This document shows, piece by piece, positions 48,914 to 57,383 of a stretch of DNA of 64,000 nucleotides. The DNA is from Phyllobacterium sp. 21LDTY02-6 (GTDB taxonomy: Bacteria; Pseudomonadota; Alphaproteobacteria; Rhizobiales; Rhizobiaceae): positions 124,001-188,000 of the forward strand of contig NZ_JAMJWD020000004.1 in the NCBI RefSeq assembly GCF_023554255.2, given 5' to 3'. The position numbers and the translations under genes were made by a program. The notes under the pieces are model-generated. The model saw only the letters and a program-made list of their open reading frames with translations. It searched no databases and was not told where the DNA came from. How positions within the stretch are numbered: the stretch's first letter is position 1; each line of letters begins with the position of its first letter.

Positions 48914-49828
48914 CTAGCTCTCCGATTGGCGCAGAAACGCCTCAAGTGCGGGATCGCCATTCTCCGGCAGCATGATGCGGACATGGACGAAAAGATCGCC
49001 ATGTCCATCCGGCTTGCGGGGCAGGCCCTTGCCCTTCAATCGCAGGACGCGGTCCGAACTCGTCCACGGCGCGACCTTCACCGCGACGCGCCCGTTCAGC
49101 GTCTCCACCTCCTGGCGCGAACCGAGCACGGCATCCTTCAACGAAACCGGCAGATCGGCGTGGAGATCGCGGCCCTCGACGCGGAATCGCGGATGCGGCC
49201 GGAAACGGATGGTGACGAGCGCATCGCCCGGCGTTCCGCCGAGAACGCTCTCGCCCTGGCCCTTGAGGCGAATCGTCTGGCCGTGCTCCACCTGCGTCGG
49301 CAGCTTGATCGCCAGCCGCTTGCCGGTCGGGAACACCGCCTCCACCTTCTCGGCACCGGCGGCCTGTTCCAGGGTGATGTCGATCGTGGCCTGCAGGTCC
49401 GCGCCCTTGCGGGAAGAGCCGCGCCGCGCACCGCCCGCGCCTGCCGTCTCGCCGAACAGGCTGCTGAGGATGTCCTCGGCGTCGAAGCCGCCCATGCCGC
49501 TGCGGAACTCGAAGCCGCCCGGGCGCGCTCCGCCCCCGCCGAACCCGGCAAACGGATCGCCGCCGCCGCCGCGGGCGAAGCCTTCGAAGCCATGGGGGGC
49601 GCGCTGCTTGCCCTCGCCATCGATCTCGCCGCGGTCGAACTGGGCCCTGCGGTCCTTGTCGCCGACGATTTCGTAAGCCTGGTTTATCTCGGAGAACTTG
49701 GCCTGCGCCTTCGGATCATCCTGATTCTGGTCGGGATGATATTTCTTGGCGAGCTTGCGAAACGCCGATTTTATTTCCTCGGGCTTCGCCGTCTTGGCGA
49801 CGCCCAGCACGCTATAGGGATCGCGCAT
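48914..49828 (-). CDS. DnaJ-class co-chaperone (CbpA-like)
   Basis: 304 residues. The J domain ([36 protein letters not shown]) has the HPD tripeptide; then a Gly/Phe-rich linker (about 75-135) with [21 protein letters not shown], and a DnaJ C-terminal substrate domain with [23 protein letters not shown] and [23 protein letters not shown]. The zinc-finger repeats of true DnaJ are absent, so it is CbpA/class B type and partners DnaK. Minus strand, divergent from pdxH with the lipoprotein gene in between. Confidence 0.9.
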   Translation of the reverse strand: MRDPYSVLGVAKTAKPEEIKSAFRKLAKKYHPDQNQDDPKAQAKFSEINQAYEIVGDKDRRAQFDRGEIDGEGKQRAPHGFEGFARGGGGDPFAGFGGGGARPGGFEFRSGMGGFDAEDILSSLFGETAGAGGARRGSSRKGADLQATIDITLEQAAGAEKVEAVFPTGKRLAIKLPTQVEHGQTIRLKGQGESVLGGTPGDALVTIRFRPHPRFRVEGRDLHADLPVSLKDAVLGSRQEVETLNGRVAVKVAPWTSSDRVLRLKGKGLPRKPDGHGDLFVHVRIMLPENGDPALEAFLRQSES

Positions 49829-49950
49829 GCGTGTGCCTTTCCTCGCGACATGCGAATGGATATGAAATTCAGTCCACGCCTATATGGGCTCAAATAGGAA
49901 GAAATTCCATATTGTGTCATGAAAAACACGAAAAATCTTGATGTCCGCCC

Positions 49951-50427
49951 CTACATAGGAGCGAAGGATTTCAATGTCCACTGGCCGCCATTCTGCAGGC
50001 AGGTTTCGCCCTTGTAGAGCATGACGCCATCAAAGGATTCGCGCGAGGTCTGGAATTCGCGGCAGAGCTCGGCACCGGCCTTCTTCTCGGCGATGGCGGT
50101 AATGGTGCCCTGGCTGCCGGTCTCGGGGTTCGACCATGGCAGGGGCTTGTTGCCCCATTGCGTGAAATTCAGGGCCGAGACGATGTTGCGCACGGTGTTC
50201 TGGTCGGAAGATGTCTGTCCGTCCACCGGCTTATGCGAGGCGACCGAGCCCGTCACGGTACTCTGATCCGGCACCGCATCCTCGACGCCGATGCCCTTCA
50301 TGGCACAACCGGAGAGAAGGCATAGCGCTACGACCGCCGTTACTACGCCGCCGTGGAAAGTGCCCGAGCCAACCCGTATAATTGCTCCGGACTGCTTGCT
50401 ATCGGATCGTAGAAGCGCCAAACACAT
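49951..50427 (-). CDS. RT0821/Lpp0805-type surface lipoprotein
   Basis: 158 residues. An N-terminal hydrophobic stretch ends in a lipobox (VVALCLLSGC), predicting a lipid anchor. The C-terminal region, with AELCREFQTSRESFDGVMLYKGETCLQNGGQWTL, matches the surface-antigen domain seen in RT0821/Lpp0805 proteins (17-kDa antigen relatives). Function unknown, envelope location inferred. ATG at 50427 has GAGAGAT upstream and was preferred to the TTG at 50448. It is divergent from pdxH across about 50 bases. Confidence 0.75.
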   Translation of the reverse strand: MCLALLRSDSKQSGAIIRVGSGTFHGGVVTAVVALCLLSGCAMKGIGVEDAVPDQSTVTGSVASHKPVDGQTSSDQNTVRNIVSALNFTQWGNKPLPWSNPETGSQGTITAIAEKKAGAELCREFQTSRESFDGVMLYKGETCLQNGGQWTLKSFAPM

Positions 50428-50477
50428 ATCTCTCTTTAACAAGCCCAAACCGAATTGACCATGGGACTATGAATTAA

Positions 50478-51089
50478 ATGAAGTTAACAATGGATGACTT
50501 CACGCAAAAAACCGATCCTTTTGCGTTGTTCGAGGAATGGTTGCAGGACGCAACGAAGACGGAACCCAACGATCCGAACGCGCTGGCGCTGGCGACGGTC
50601 GATGAAGATGGCCTGCCGGATGTGCGCATGGTGCTGCTGAAGGGCTTCGATAGCGACGGTTTCGTCTTCTACACCAATTTCGAAAGCCGCAAGGGCGTCG
50701 AGATCCTGGGGTCGATGAAGGCAGCCATGTGCTTCCACTGGAAATCGCTGCGCAGGCAGGTGCGCGTGCGCGGACCGGTCGAGATCGTGACGGCGGCCGA
50801 AGCCGATGCCTATTACGCCACCCGGCCCCGTGGCAGCCGCATCGGTGCATGGGCGTCGAAGCAGTCGCGACCGCTCGAAAGCCGCTTCGCGCTGGAGAAG
50901 GCCGTGGCGGAATATACGGCGCGCTACGCCGTCGGCGACATTCCGCGTCCCGCCCACTGGTCGGGCTTCCGTATCCGGCCCATTTCGATCGAATTCTGGC
51001 ACGACCGGCCGTTCCGGCTGCATGATCGCGTCGTTTTCGAGCGTACTTCGCCTGACGAGCCGTGGAGCAAGACCAGGCTCTATCCTTGA
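50478..51089 (+). CDS. pdxH: Pyridoxamine/pyridoxine 5'-phosphate oxidase
   Basis: 203 residues. It oxidises PNP and PMP to pyridoxal 5'-phosphate using FMN. FMN and substrate blocks: [57 protein letters not shown], and the C-terminal [35 protein letters not shown] at 50478 used; 50490 is an alternative. It converges on the crotonase gene with 15 bases between stops. Confidence 0.96.
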   Translation: MKLTMDDFTQKTDPFALFEEWLQDATKTEPNDPNALALATVDEDGLPDVRMVLLKGFDSDGFVFYTNFESRKGVEILGSMKAAMCFHWKSLRRQVRVRGPVEIVTAAEADAYYATRPRGSRIGAWASKQSRPLESRFALEKAVAEYTARYAVGDIPRPAHWSGFRIRPISIEFWHDRPFRLHDRVVFERTSPDEPWSKTRLYP

Positions 51090-51104
51090 GAGCAGGCGGG
51101 CGGC

Positions 51105-51857
51105 TCAGCCCTTCTTGCGCGCGAGGAAATTCATCATCGCGGCGCGCGCTTCCTCCGATTGCAGGCGCTCGGCGAAATGCCGTGCCTCGAGCGCCATCCG
51201 TTCGGCCACGGCCTCGCGCGGGCCGCGCAGCAGGTCCCGCGTGATCTGCATCGCCTCAGGCGGCTTGGCCGCGATCTCCGTCGCCGCCGCCAACGCGGTT
51301 TCCTCGAGCTGCGCGGCATCGACGATCCGGTAGACGAGCCCCGCCGCCTTCGCCTCCTCCGCGCTCAGGCCGTCGCCCTTGGCCAGGAAAGCGAAAGCCT
51401 GCTGCGGGCCCATCAGCCGCGGACCCAGCAGGCTGGACGCCGCCTCGGGAACAAGGCCGAGATCGACGAAGGGCGTCCTGAACAGCGATTGCGGCGTGGC
51501 GAAGGTCAGGTCGCAATGGAAATGCAGCGTCGCGCCGATGCCGATGGCAAGGCCGTCCACGCCCGCAAGCAGCGGCTTGCGCGCCTGGCCGAGCGCCATG
51601 ATGAAGTCGAACACCTCATTGCCCATCTGGCCGCTGATGGCGAAGGCCATGAAATCCTGCAGGTCGTTGCCGGAGGAGAAGGCGCCGGGAACGCCGAGAA
51701 AGAGATTGGCGCGGATCGAGGCGTCGGCCTCGCTGTCCACGAGCGCCGCGGTCATGGCGGCATACATGGCGCGGGTCAGGGCGTTCTTCTTCTCCGGGCG
51801 GTTCATCCGGATGAGCTGGACTGCGCCCTGTCGTTCGATCTTGATATGGTCTGACAT
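51105..51857 (-). CDS. Enoyl-CoA hydratase/isomerase family protein
   Basis: 250 residues of the crotonase fold. The oxyanion hole is formed by LGVPGAFSSGNDLQDFM and KPLLAGVDGLAIGIGATLHFHCDLTFA; the region after it (SLFRTPFVDLGLVPEAASSLLGPRLMG) holds the Glu that may be catalytic. The exact reaction (hydratase, isomerase or other) cannot be told. It follows the acyl-CoA dehydrogenase gene by eight bases and likely shares its promoter. Confidence 0.9.
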   Translation of the reverse strand: MSDHIKIERQGAVQLIRMNRPEKKNALTRAMYAAMTAALVDSEADASIRANLFLGVPGAFSSGNDLQDFMAFAISGQMGNEVFDFIMALGQARKPLLAGVDGLAIGIGATLHFHCDLTFATPQSLFRTPFVDLGLVPEAASSLLGPRLMGPQQAFAFLAKGDGLSAEEAKAAGLVYRIVDAAQLEETALAAATEIAAKPPEAMQITRDLLRGPREAVAERMALEARHFAERLQSEEARAAMMNFLARKKG

Positions 51858-51865
51858 CGTCTTTC

Positions 51866-53650
51866 CTAGGTTTCGAGTGCGCTTCGTGCGGCAAGCAGGC
51901 TTTCTGCGCCATTGACCACCCGGTCCATCAGCGCCGTGGTTTCGCCAAGGAGGTTCTCGGCAAAGAAGCGGGCCAGCGCCACACGGCCCGCATCGGCGGA
52001 CGAAAGGGCTCCCCTGGCGAGGCAGGCGCCGCCGGCGGCGAGCCCGAACAGGCGCAGGAACGGCGTCGCGCCGGCCAGCGCCTGCGCTACCTGCCGCTCC
52101 GCCAGCCGCTGCTGCAACCAGGTCGCCGCGGCCTCGAAATCGTCGAGAGCGCGCGCCAGCCGCTGGCCCGTATCGCCGAAACCTTCGCCGCCGGAGGCCT
52201 GCACCGCCTCGGCGATGCCGCGCAGTTCGGCGATGTAGCCGCGAATATGCCCGCCATTGCCGAGCGGCAGCTTGCGCTGCACGAGATCGATGGCCTGGAT
52301 GCCGTTCGTGCCCTCATAGATCGGCGCGATGCGCGAATCGCGCAGGAACTGGGCGGCGCCCGTCTCCTCGATGAAGCCCATGCCGCCATGGACCTGAATG
52401 CCGAGCGAGGCGACATCGACGCCTGTATCGGTGGAGAACGCCTTGGCGACGGGCGTCAGGAGATTGGCGCGATCGGCCCAATGGCCCGCATCATTGTGGG
52501 CATCATCATCGGCTTTCCCGGTCTTCGCCATGTCCAGCGCATGGGCGCAGCTATAGGCAATGCCGCGGGCCGCGCCGGTCAGCGCCTTCATGGTGAGCAG
52601 CGTCCGCTGCACGTCCGGATGTTCGATGATCGGGCTCGGTCCCTCGCCCGTCCAGCCCGGCGCCCGCATCTGCCGGCGCCCCTGCGCATAGGCCAGCGCC
52701 TGCTGATAGGCCGCCTCGGCCACCGCGACGCCCTGGATGCCGACCGCAAGCCGCGCATTGTTCATCATGGTGAACATGCAGGCGAGGCCGCGATTCTCCT
52801 CGCCGATGAGCCAGCCGATGGCGCCGGGCTCGCCGGCAAAGCCATCGCCATAGATCATGGTGCAGGTGGGCGAGCCGTGAATGCCGAGCTTGTGTTCGAT
52901 GCCACCGCAGAAGACGTCGTTGCGGGCGCCGAGCGAACCATCATCATCGACGAGGAACTTCGGCACGAGAAACAGGGAAATGCCCTTGTTTCCCTCCGGC
53001 GCATCGGGAAGCCGCGCCAGCACCAGATGGATGATATTTTCGGTAAGGTCATGCTCGCCATATGTAATGAATATCTTGCTGCCGAACAGGCGATAGGTGC
53101 CGTCATCGCTTCGTTCCGCGCGGCAGCGCAGCGCACCGACATCCGACCCGGCCTGCGGCTCGGTCAGGTTCATCGTCCCCATCCACTCGCCGGAAACGAG
53201 CTTCGGCAGATATTTCCGTTGCAGTTCCTCGGTGGCGTGGGCTTCGAGCGCCTCGATCGCGCCGAGCGTCAGCGTCGGCCCTATGCCGAAGGCCATGGAC
53301 CCGGAATTCCACATTTCGAAGGTCGCGATGGCCAGCATCATCGGCAGGCCCTGCCCGCCATGGCGCTCGTCGCCGGTCAGCGCATTCCAGCCGCCTTCGA
53401 TCCACTCGCGGTAGACGTCCTTCCAGCCGGGCGGCATGGTGATCTTGCCATCGGCCAGCGGCGTACCATGCTCGTCGCCGACGCGCAGCAGCGGTGCGAC
53501 GCGCTGTGAGGCGAAACGCCCGGCCTCTTCCAGGATGGCATCGACGAGATCGCTGGAAAGCTCGCCGAACCGGCCCTGTTCAATGGCTGCTTCGAGCCCT
53601 GCGACCTGTTTCAGGCAATGGGCGATTTCCTCCACCGGCGCGCGGTACAT
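51866..53650 (-). CDS. Acyl-CoA dehydrogenase, long (DmdC-like) type
   Basis: 594 residues, about 200 longer than ordinary acyl-CoA dehydrogenases because of a C-terminal extension, as in the DmdC and AidB-like branches. FAD/substrate motifs: LTEPQAGSDVGALRCRA, GIQVHGGMGFIEETGAAQFLRDSRIAPIYEGTNGIQAIDL, and TVTM-type ISLFLVPKFLVDDDG. It introduces a 2,3 double bond in an acyl-CoA; chain length cannot be predicted. A LiuR-like palindrome lies 70-83 bases upstream. Crotonase downstream by eight bases gives a short beta-oxidation-type unit. Confidence 0.92.
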   Translation of the reverse strand: MYRAPVEEIAHCLKQVAGLEAAIEQGRFGELSSDLVDAILEEAGRFASQRVAPLLRVGDEHGTPLADGKITMPPGWKDVYREWIEGGWNALTGDERHGGQGLPMMLAIATFEMWNSGSMAFGIGPTLTLGAIEALEAHATEELQRKYLPKLVSGEWMGTMNLTEPQAGSDVGALRCRAERSDDGTYRLFGSKIFITYGEHDLTENIIHLVLARLPDAPEGNKGISLFLVPKFLVDDDGSLGARNDVFCGGIEHKLGIHGSPTCTMIYGDGFAGEPGAIGWLIGEENRGLACMFTMMNNARLAVGIQGVAVAEAAYQQALAYAQGRRQMRAPGWTGEGPSPIIEHPDVQRTLLTMKALTGAARGIAYSCAHALDMAKTGKADDDAHNDAGHWADRANLLTPVAKAFSTDTGVDVASLGIQVHGGMGFIEETGAAQFLRDSRIAPIYEGTNGIQAIDLVQRKLPLGNGGHIRGYIAELRGIAEAVQASGGEGFGDTGQRLARALDDFEAAATWLQQRLAERQVAQALAGATPFLRLFGLAAGGACLARGALSSADAGRVALARFFAENLLGETTALMDRVVNGAESLLAARSALET

Positions 53651-53719
53651 GTCAAAGTCTCCTCATCCGTCATGCTGGCGCACTTTGAAACGGCGGGACG
53701 CGGAAAGGCAAGTGCATTT

Positions 53720-53733
53720 TTACGTAAACGTAA
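53720..53733. promoter_or_regulatory. LiuR-like palindromic operator upstream of the acyl-CoA dehydrogenase
   Basis: Perfect arms TTACGT and ACGTAA separated by AA. This resembles the operator predicted for LiuR, a MerR-family regulator of branched-chain amino acid and acyl-CoA catabolism in proteobacteria, as I recall it. It lies about 70 bases upstream of the acyl-CoA dehydrogenase start, on the side of its promoter. No liuR gene is in this window. Confidence 0.5.
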
Positions 53734-53835
53734 GCTTTTTCGATGGAGCCGGCATTTTGCCGTGACCGGCCGCGACCATCCGGCCGGATGGATCGGCGGC
53801 GAGGCGGGTACGCATGGACCTGCCTTTGGTTGTAT

Positions 53836-55212
53836 TCAGCGGAAAAACTGCGCGTCCTGGTCCCGGCGCAGCGCCAAGAGCAGCGAACCGCCCAGCTCCA
53901 CATCGCCGAGACGGACCGGATCGCCGGCTTTCACGTCGCGGATGAGACGCCGGTTGGCGACCAGGTAGAATGGCGCGGCCTCGCCATCGGCGACAGGCGC
54001 CGCCGGCACCAGGGCGGAGGAGAGATTGGCGATCGCATGGTGGTGGCCGGTCGCCGACAGGACCGTGCCCGCCGCGATATCGGCATCGGCAACGGCGATG
54101 AGGTCGAGGCGCGGCCTTGGCTCTGCGGCGCCGCTCGAACGGCCCTTCAGGCCGGCTTCGAGAACGCTTGTTGCGGCCTCGAGCCCCAGCAGATGGCGCG
54201 GCAGGTAGATCATCGCCGCCGTGCCGTTGCGGCTGATGACATGGCCTTTGCCGGCGAGAAGCTCCCAGCTCGTGGCATCGTCGCAGCGGATGACCACGAA
54301 GACGCCGCCGGCAAAGCTGACCTCGCCCGGCAGGCGCAGGCAATGGAACACGTCGAGACGGCGATCGCCGCGAAGCAGGCCGCCCTCGGCGCGCGTCGAG
54401 AACAGCGATGGCACTTCGCCGATCCGCGCAATCGGGCAATGAAGATCCGGCCGGTCGGGAACGAGATCGACGGAATGGGAAGTCACCGCGAGTTCGCACA
54501 GATCGGGAACCGCGCGCTGCGGCAGCCGGGCTGCGGCGATGGAACGGGCCGCCACCAGCTCGGCGGCATCGCGGTCGCCAAGATCGAGGCAATCGCCGAG
54601 AGCCGCCGCCTCGATCTCCTGGCCGTTGCTGGCAAGGAGCCCGGTCGCCGGGTCGTAGACGAAATCATATTCGCTGGATTTTCCGGCGCAGATGATTTCG
54701 AAGCCGAGGGTTTCCGCCCAGGTGACGAGGCCGATCAGCAGGCTTGGCTGATCGCCGTCTACCGGCGTCACCACCTTCCCCGCCGCTCCGGCCCGCCGGG
54801 CGAGACCGGGGCCGACGACGCTGTCGACCTCCTTCGACACCAGCGCCACATGCTTGCCGTTGCGGATGGCGAGATCGACATGCCGCGCGCCGCCTTCGGG
54901 ATGCCCGGTCGCCTCGACCAGAACGTCGAAGGGAAGATGCACCACATGGGCGAGATCGCCCGCCGCAATTGCCTTTCCGGCGCTCCAGGCGCTGCTCGCC
55001 TCTTCCGCGCTGGCGCATTCGGCGATGGCCGCGATGCCGAGGGATCGCAGCGCGGCGGCCGCCGTGGCGCTGTCGAGATCGACGGCGATGCGGCTGTTCA
55101 TCAGCGGAACGTGACGGCTCTGCGCCAGGAAGCTGCGGCCAAATCCGCCCGTGCCGACGATACATGTTTCGACCGGGCGCGAGGCGCCGGAGAAATACTC
55201 ATGAAAATTCAT
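53836..55212 (-). CDS. NAD(P)-dependent oxidoreductase with SAF domain, unassigned reaction
   Basis: 458 residues. The N-terminal half is a homoserine-dehydrogenase-like Rossmann domain (CIVGTGGFGRSFLAQS, then PFDVLVEATGHPEGGARHVDLAIRNGKHVALVSKEVDS with the conserved Lys), followed by a catalytic alpha/beta domain. Residues about 375-445 form a SAF-like domain (VADADIAAGTVLSATG), the module found in altronate dehydratase and sialic acid synthase. Such fusions sit beside sugar-acid genes, often mis-annotated as FlgA. The enzyme probably oxidises or reduces a hydroxy acid, but no characterised member is known to me. Last gene of unit A, 34 bases after tctA. Confidence 0.7.
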   Translation of the reverse strand: MNFHEYFSGASRPVETCIVGTGGFGRSFLAQSRHVPLMNSRIAVDLDSATAAAALRSLGIAAIAECASAEEASSAWSAGKAIAAGDLAHVVHLPFDVLVEATGHPEGGARHVDLAIRNGKHVALVSKEVDSVVGPGLARRAGAAGKVVTPVDGDQPSLLIGLVTWAETLGFEIICAGKSSEYDFVYDPATGLLASNGQEIEAAALGDCLDLGDRDAAELVAARSIAAARLPQRAVPDLCELAVTSHSVDLVPDRPDLHCPIARIGEVPSLFSTRAEGGLLRGDRRLDVFHCLRLPGEVSFAGGVFVVIRCDDATSWELLAGKGHVISRNGTAAMIYLPRHLLGLEAATSVLEAGLKGRSSGAAEPRPRLDLIAVADADIAAGTVLSATGHHHAIANLSSALVPAAPVADGEAAPFYLVANRRLIRDVKAGDPVRLGDVELGGSLLLALRRDQDAQFFR

Positions 55213-55246
55213 GCCGAAGCGATCCTTCTTTGCGATATTTGGCGGG

Positions 55247-56764
55247 TCAGGCAGAGCGTTGCGCCGGCCGGCGGCGCAGATTGCGCAGGCCGATGGCCTT
55301 GGCGATCAGCGGCCAGGCGAGCATGAGCAGGCCGATCGCCATGATCCCGCTGACGAGGGGGTTGGACCAGAAGATCGACAGCGAGCCGTTCGACATCAGC
55401 ATGGACTGGCGGAATGCGTCCTCCGCCTTGTCGCCGAGCACCATGGCGAGGACCAGCGGCGCAATCGGATAGTCGAGTTTCTTGAACAGATAACCGAACA
55501 CGCCGAAGCCGAGCACGAGCCACATGTCGAAGGTGGAGTTGGCGATCTGATAGGCGCCGGAGAAAATGATGGCGACGATCACCGGCCCGACGATGGCGAA
55601 GGGAACGCGCAGGATCGAGGCGTAGAGCGGCACGGTTGCCAGCACCAGTATCACCGCCACCACATTGCCGAGATACATGGAGGCGATCAGGCCCCAGACG
55701 AAATCCGGCCTGTCGATGAAGAGCATCGGCCCCGGCGTCATGCCCCAGATCATCAATCCGCCCATCATGACGGCAGCGGTGGCGGAGCCCGGAACGCCGA
55801 GGGCGAGCATGGGCAACAGCGCCGATGTGCCGGCCGAATGGTCGGCGGTTTCGGGCGAGACGATGCCGCGCGGGTCGCCCTTGCCGAATTGCGACTTGTC
55901 CCTGGCGAAGCGGCGGGCAAGGCCGTAGCTCATGAACGACGCAGCCGTCGGCCCGGCCGGCGTGATGCCCATCCAGATGCCGATGACGGTCGAGCGCAGG
56001 ATGGACCAGGCATAGCGCGGCATTTCCTTCAGCGTCCGCAGGACGTCCATCGGGCGTACGCGGGCCTTTATGCCCTCGAAGCGCAGGCCTTCTTCCGTCG
56101 TCAACAGCAGTTCTCCGATGCCGAACAGCCCCATGACCGCGACGAGGAACGACACGCCCTTGATGAGGTCCGGTATGCCGAATGTCAGGCGCAGCCCGCC
56201 GGAGATCGTATCCATGCCGACGGTGGCGAAGGCGAAGCCCAGCATCATCATGACCAGCGACTTGGAAGGCGCGCTGGAACTCATGCCGATGAAGCTGGCG
56301 AAGGCGAGGAAATAGACGCCGAAGAATTCCGGCGACGAGAACTGCAGCGCAAAGCGCGCGACCCAGCCGGAAAGCAGCGTGATCATGACGACGCCGGCCA
56401 GCGCGCCGATGCCGGCCGACATGAAGGCGAGCGTCAGGGCGCGCGTCGCCTCGCCATTGCGCGCCATCGGGTAGCCGTCGAAGGTGGTGGCGACGGAGGA
56501 CGGCTCGCCCGGAATGTTGAAGAGGATCGATGTGGTGGAGCCGCCGAAGAGCGCGCCCCAATACATGCAGGACAACAGGATGATCGCCGAAATCGGGTCC
56601 ATGGTGAAGGTCAGCGGCAGCAGCAGCGAGACGCCGTTCGGCGCTCCGAGCCCCGGCAGCACGCCGACGAGGATGCCAAGCATGACCCCGATGATCATGA
56701 TGACGATGTGATGGGCGGTGATGACGGTGGCGAAGCCGTCCATCAGATAGCCGATATTGCCCAT
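55247..56764 (-). CDS. Tripartite tricarboxylate transporter permease (TctA)
   Basis: 505 residues, about twelve helices. The TctA hallmarks are GVLPGLGAPNGVSLLLPLTF and a second copy GITPAGPTAASFMSYGLARR, plus PGEPSSVATTFDGYPMARNG. This is the large membrane subunit of a TTT secondary transporter that works with TctB and the TctC binding protein using an ion gradient. In this context the likely cargo is a four-carbon hydroxy acid, which is inferred. 55 bases separate it from tctB. Confidence 0.93.
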   Translation of the reverse strand: MGNIGYLMDGFATVITAHHIVIMIIGVMLGILVGVLPGLGAPNGVSLLLPLTFTMDPISAIILLSCMYWGALFGGSTTSILFNIPGEPSSVATTFDGYPMARNGEATRALTLAFMSAGIGALAGVVMITLLSGWVARFALQFSSPEFFGVYFLAFASFIGMSSSAPSKSLVMMMLGFAFATVGMDTISGGLRLTFGIPDLIKGVSFLVAVMGLFGIGELLLTTEEGLRFEGIKARVRPMDVLRTLKEMPRYAWSILRSTVIGIWMGITPAGPTAASFMSYGLARRFARDKSQFGKGDPRGIVSPETADHSAGTSALLPMLALGVPGSATAAVMMGGLMIWGMTPGPMLFIDRPDFVWGLIASMYLGNVVAVILVLATVPLYASILRVPFAIVGPVIVAIIFSGAYQIANSTFDMWLVLGFGVFGYLFKKLDYPIAPLVLAMVLGDKAEDAFRQSMLMSNGSLSIFWSNPLVSGIMAIGLLMLAWPLIAKAIGLRNLRRRPAQRSA

Positions 56765-56819
56765 TGCCGTTTTCCTCCCGAATTCCGATGCTATGGCAGG
56801 CAGCCTGGCCCTGCGGCCG

Positions 56820-57320
56820 TCAGTAAAGCCCGATGGCGTTTTCCAGCGGTCCCTTGAGCAGCGGAACCTGGAACCCGATCTCGAAGACCAGATAGAACAG
56901 CACGATCACGACAAGGCCGGTGAGCAGCGATATCCACCAGCGATAGCCGCCCTGCCAGGTCATGAAGCCGAATATGTAGAGCGCGGTGCCGACATAGAGC
57001 CCGAGGAGAAGCGAGACGACGATGAAGCCGATGATCGGCAGGAAGAAGCCGAGCACCGGCTTCGCCTTTTCCATGTCGAGGAATATCTCGCCCTCGTGCC
57101 GGTAGAAGAACATGGTCCGCAGCAGCGTCACGAGGCTGCCGAACACGATCAGGACGCCGATATAGAACGGGAAATACCCGGCCTCCGGCCCTGTTTCGCT
57201 CCAGCCGATGCCGCTTTTCCACGATCCGTAGCAAACGGCGAGACCGGCGCCGGCTGTGATCAGCGCGGTGACGATTTCCATGGTCCTGCGGGACAATGAG
57301 GATTTTTCGGACGCGGCCAT
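56820..57320 (-). CDS. Tripartite tricarboxylate transporter small subunit (TctB)
   Basis: 166 residues with four membrane helices and a Lys/Arg-rich start (SEKSSLSRRTMEIVTALITAGAGLAV). Weak sequence conservation is normal for TctB; the helix pattern and GSWKSGIGWSETGPEAGYFPFYIGVLIV block, together with position between tctC and tctA, make the assignment. Transporter small membrane subunit. Confidence 0.87.
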   Translation of the reverse strand: MAASEKSSLSRRTMEIVTALITAGAGLAVCYGSWKSGIGWSETGPEAGYFPFYIGVLIVFGSLVTLLRTMFFYRHEGEIFLDMEKAKPVLGFFLPIIGFIVVSLLLGLYVGTALYIFGFMTWQGGYRWWISLLTGLVVIVLFYLVFEIGFQVPLLKGPLENAIGLY

Positions 57321-57344
57321 GCTTTTCTCCCATGCGTGCCTTGT

Positions 57345-57369
57345 CGGGCGCCGCCGATGGCGGCACCCG
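57345..57369 (-). repeat. Strong intercistronic hairpin after tctC
   Basis: Eleven-base arms with a three-base loop lie between the tctC stop and the tctB start. The single non-complementary pair becomes a U-G wobble only in the minus-strand RNA, so the hairpin is fully paired in the tct transcript. Such elements after binding-protein genes typically stabilise their mRNA; that role is inferred. Confidence 0.6.
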
Positions 57370-57383
57370 ATGGGGGTAGGTGG

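Noticed and set aside
55211-56857. 548-codon plus-strand frame opposite tctA
   Set aside because: Antisense shadow with repetitive charged sequence.
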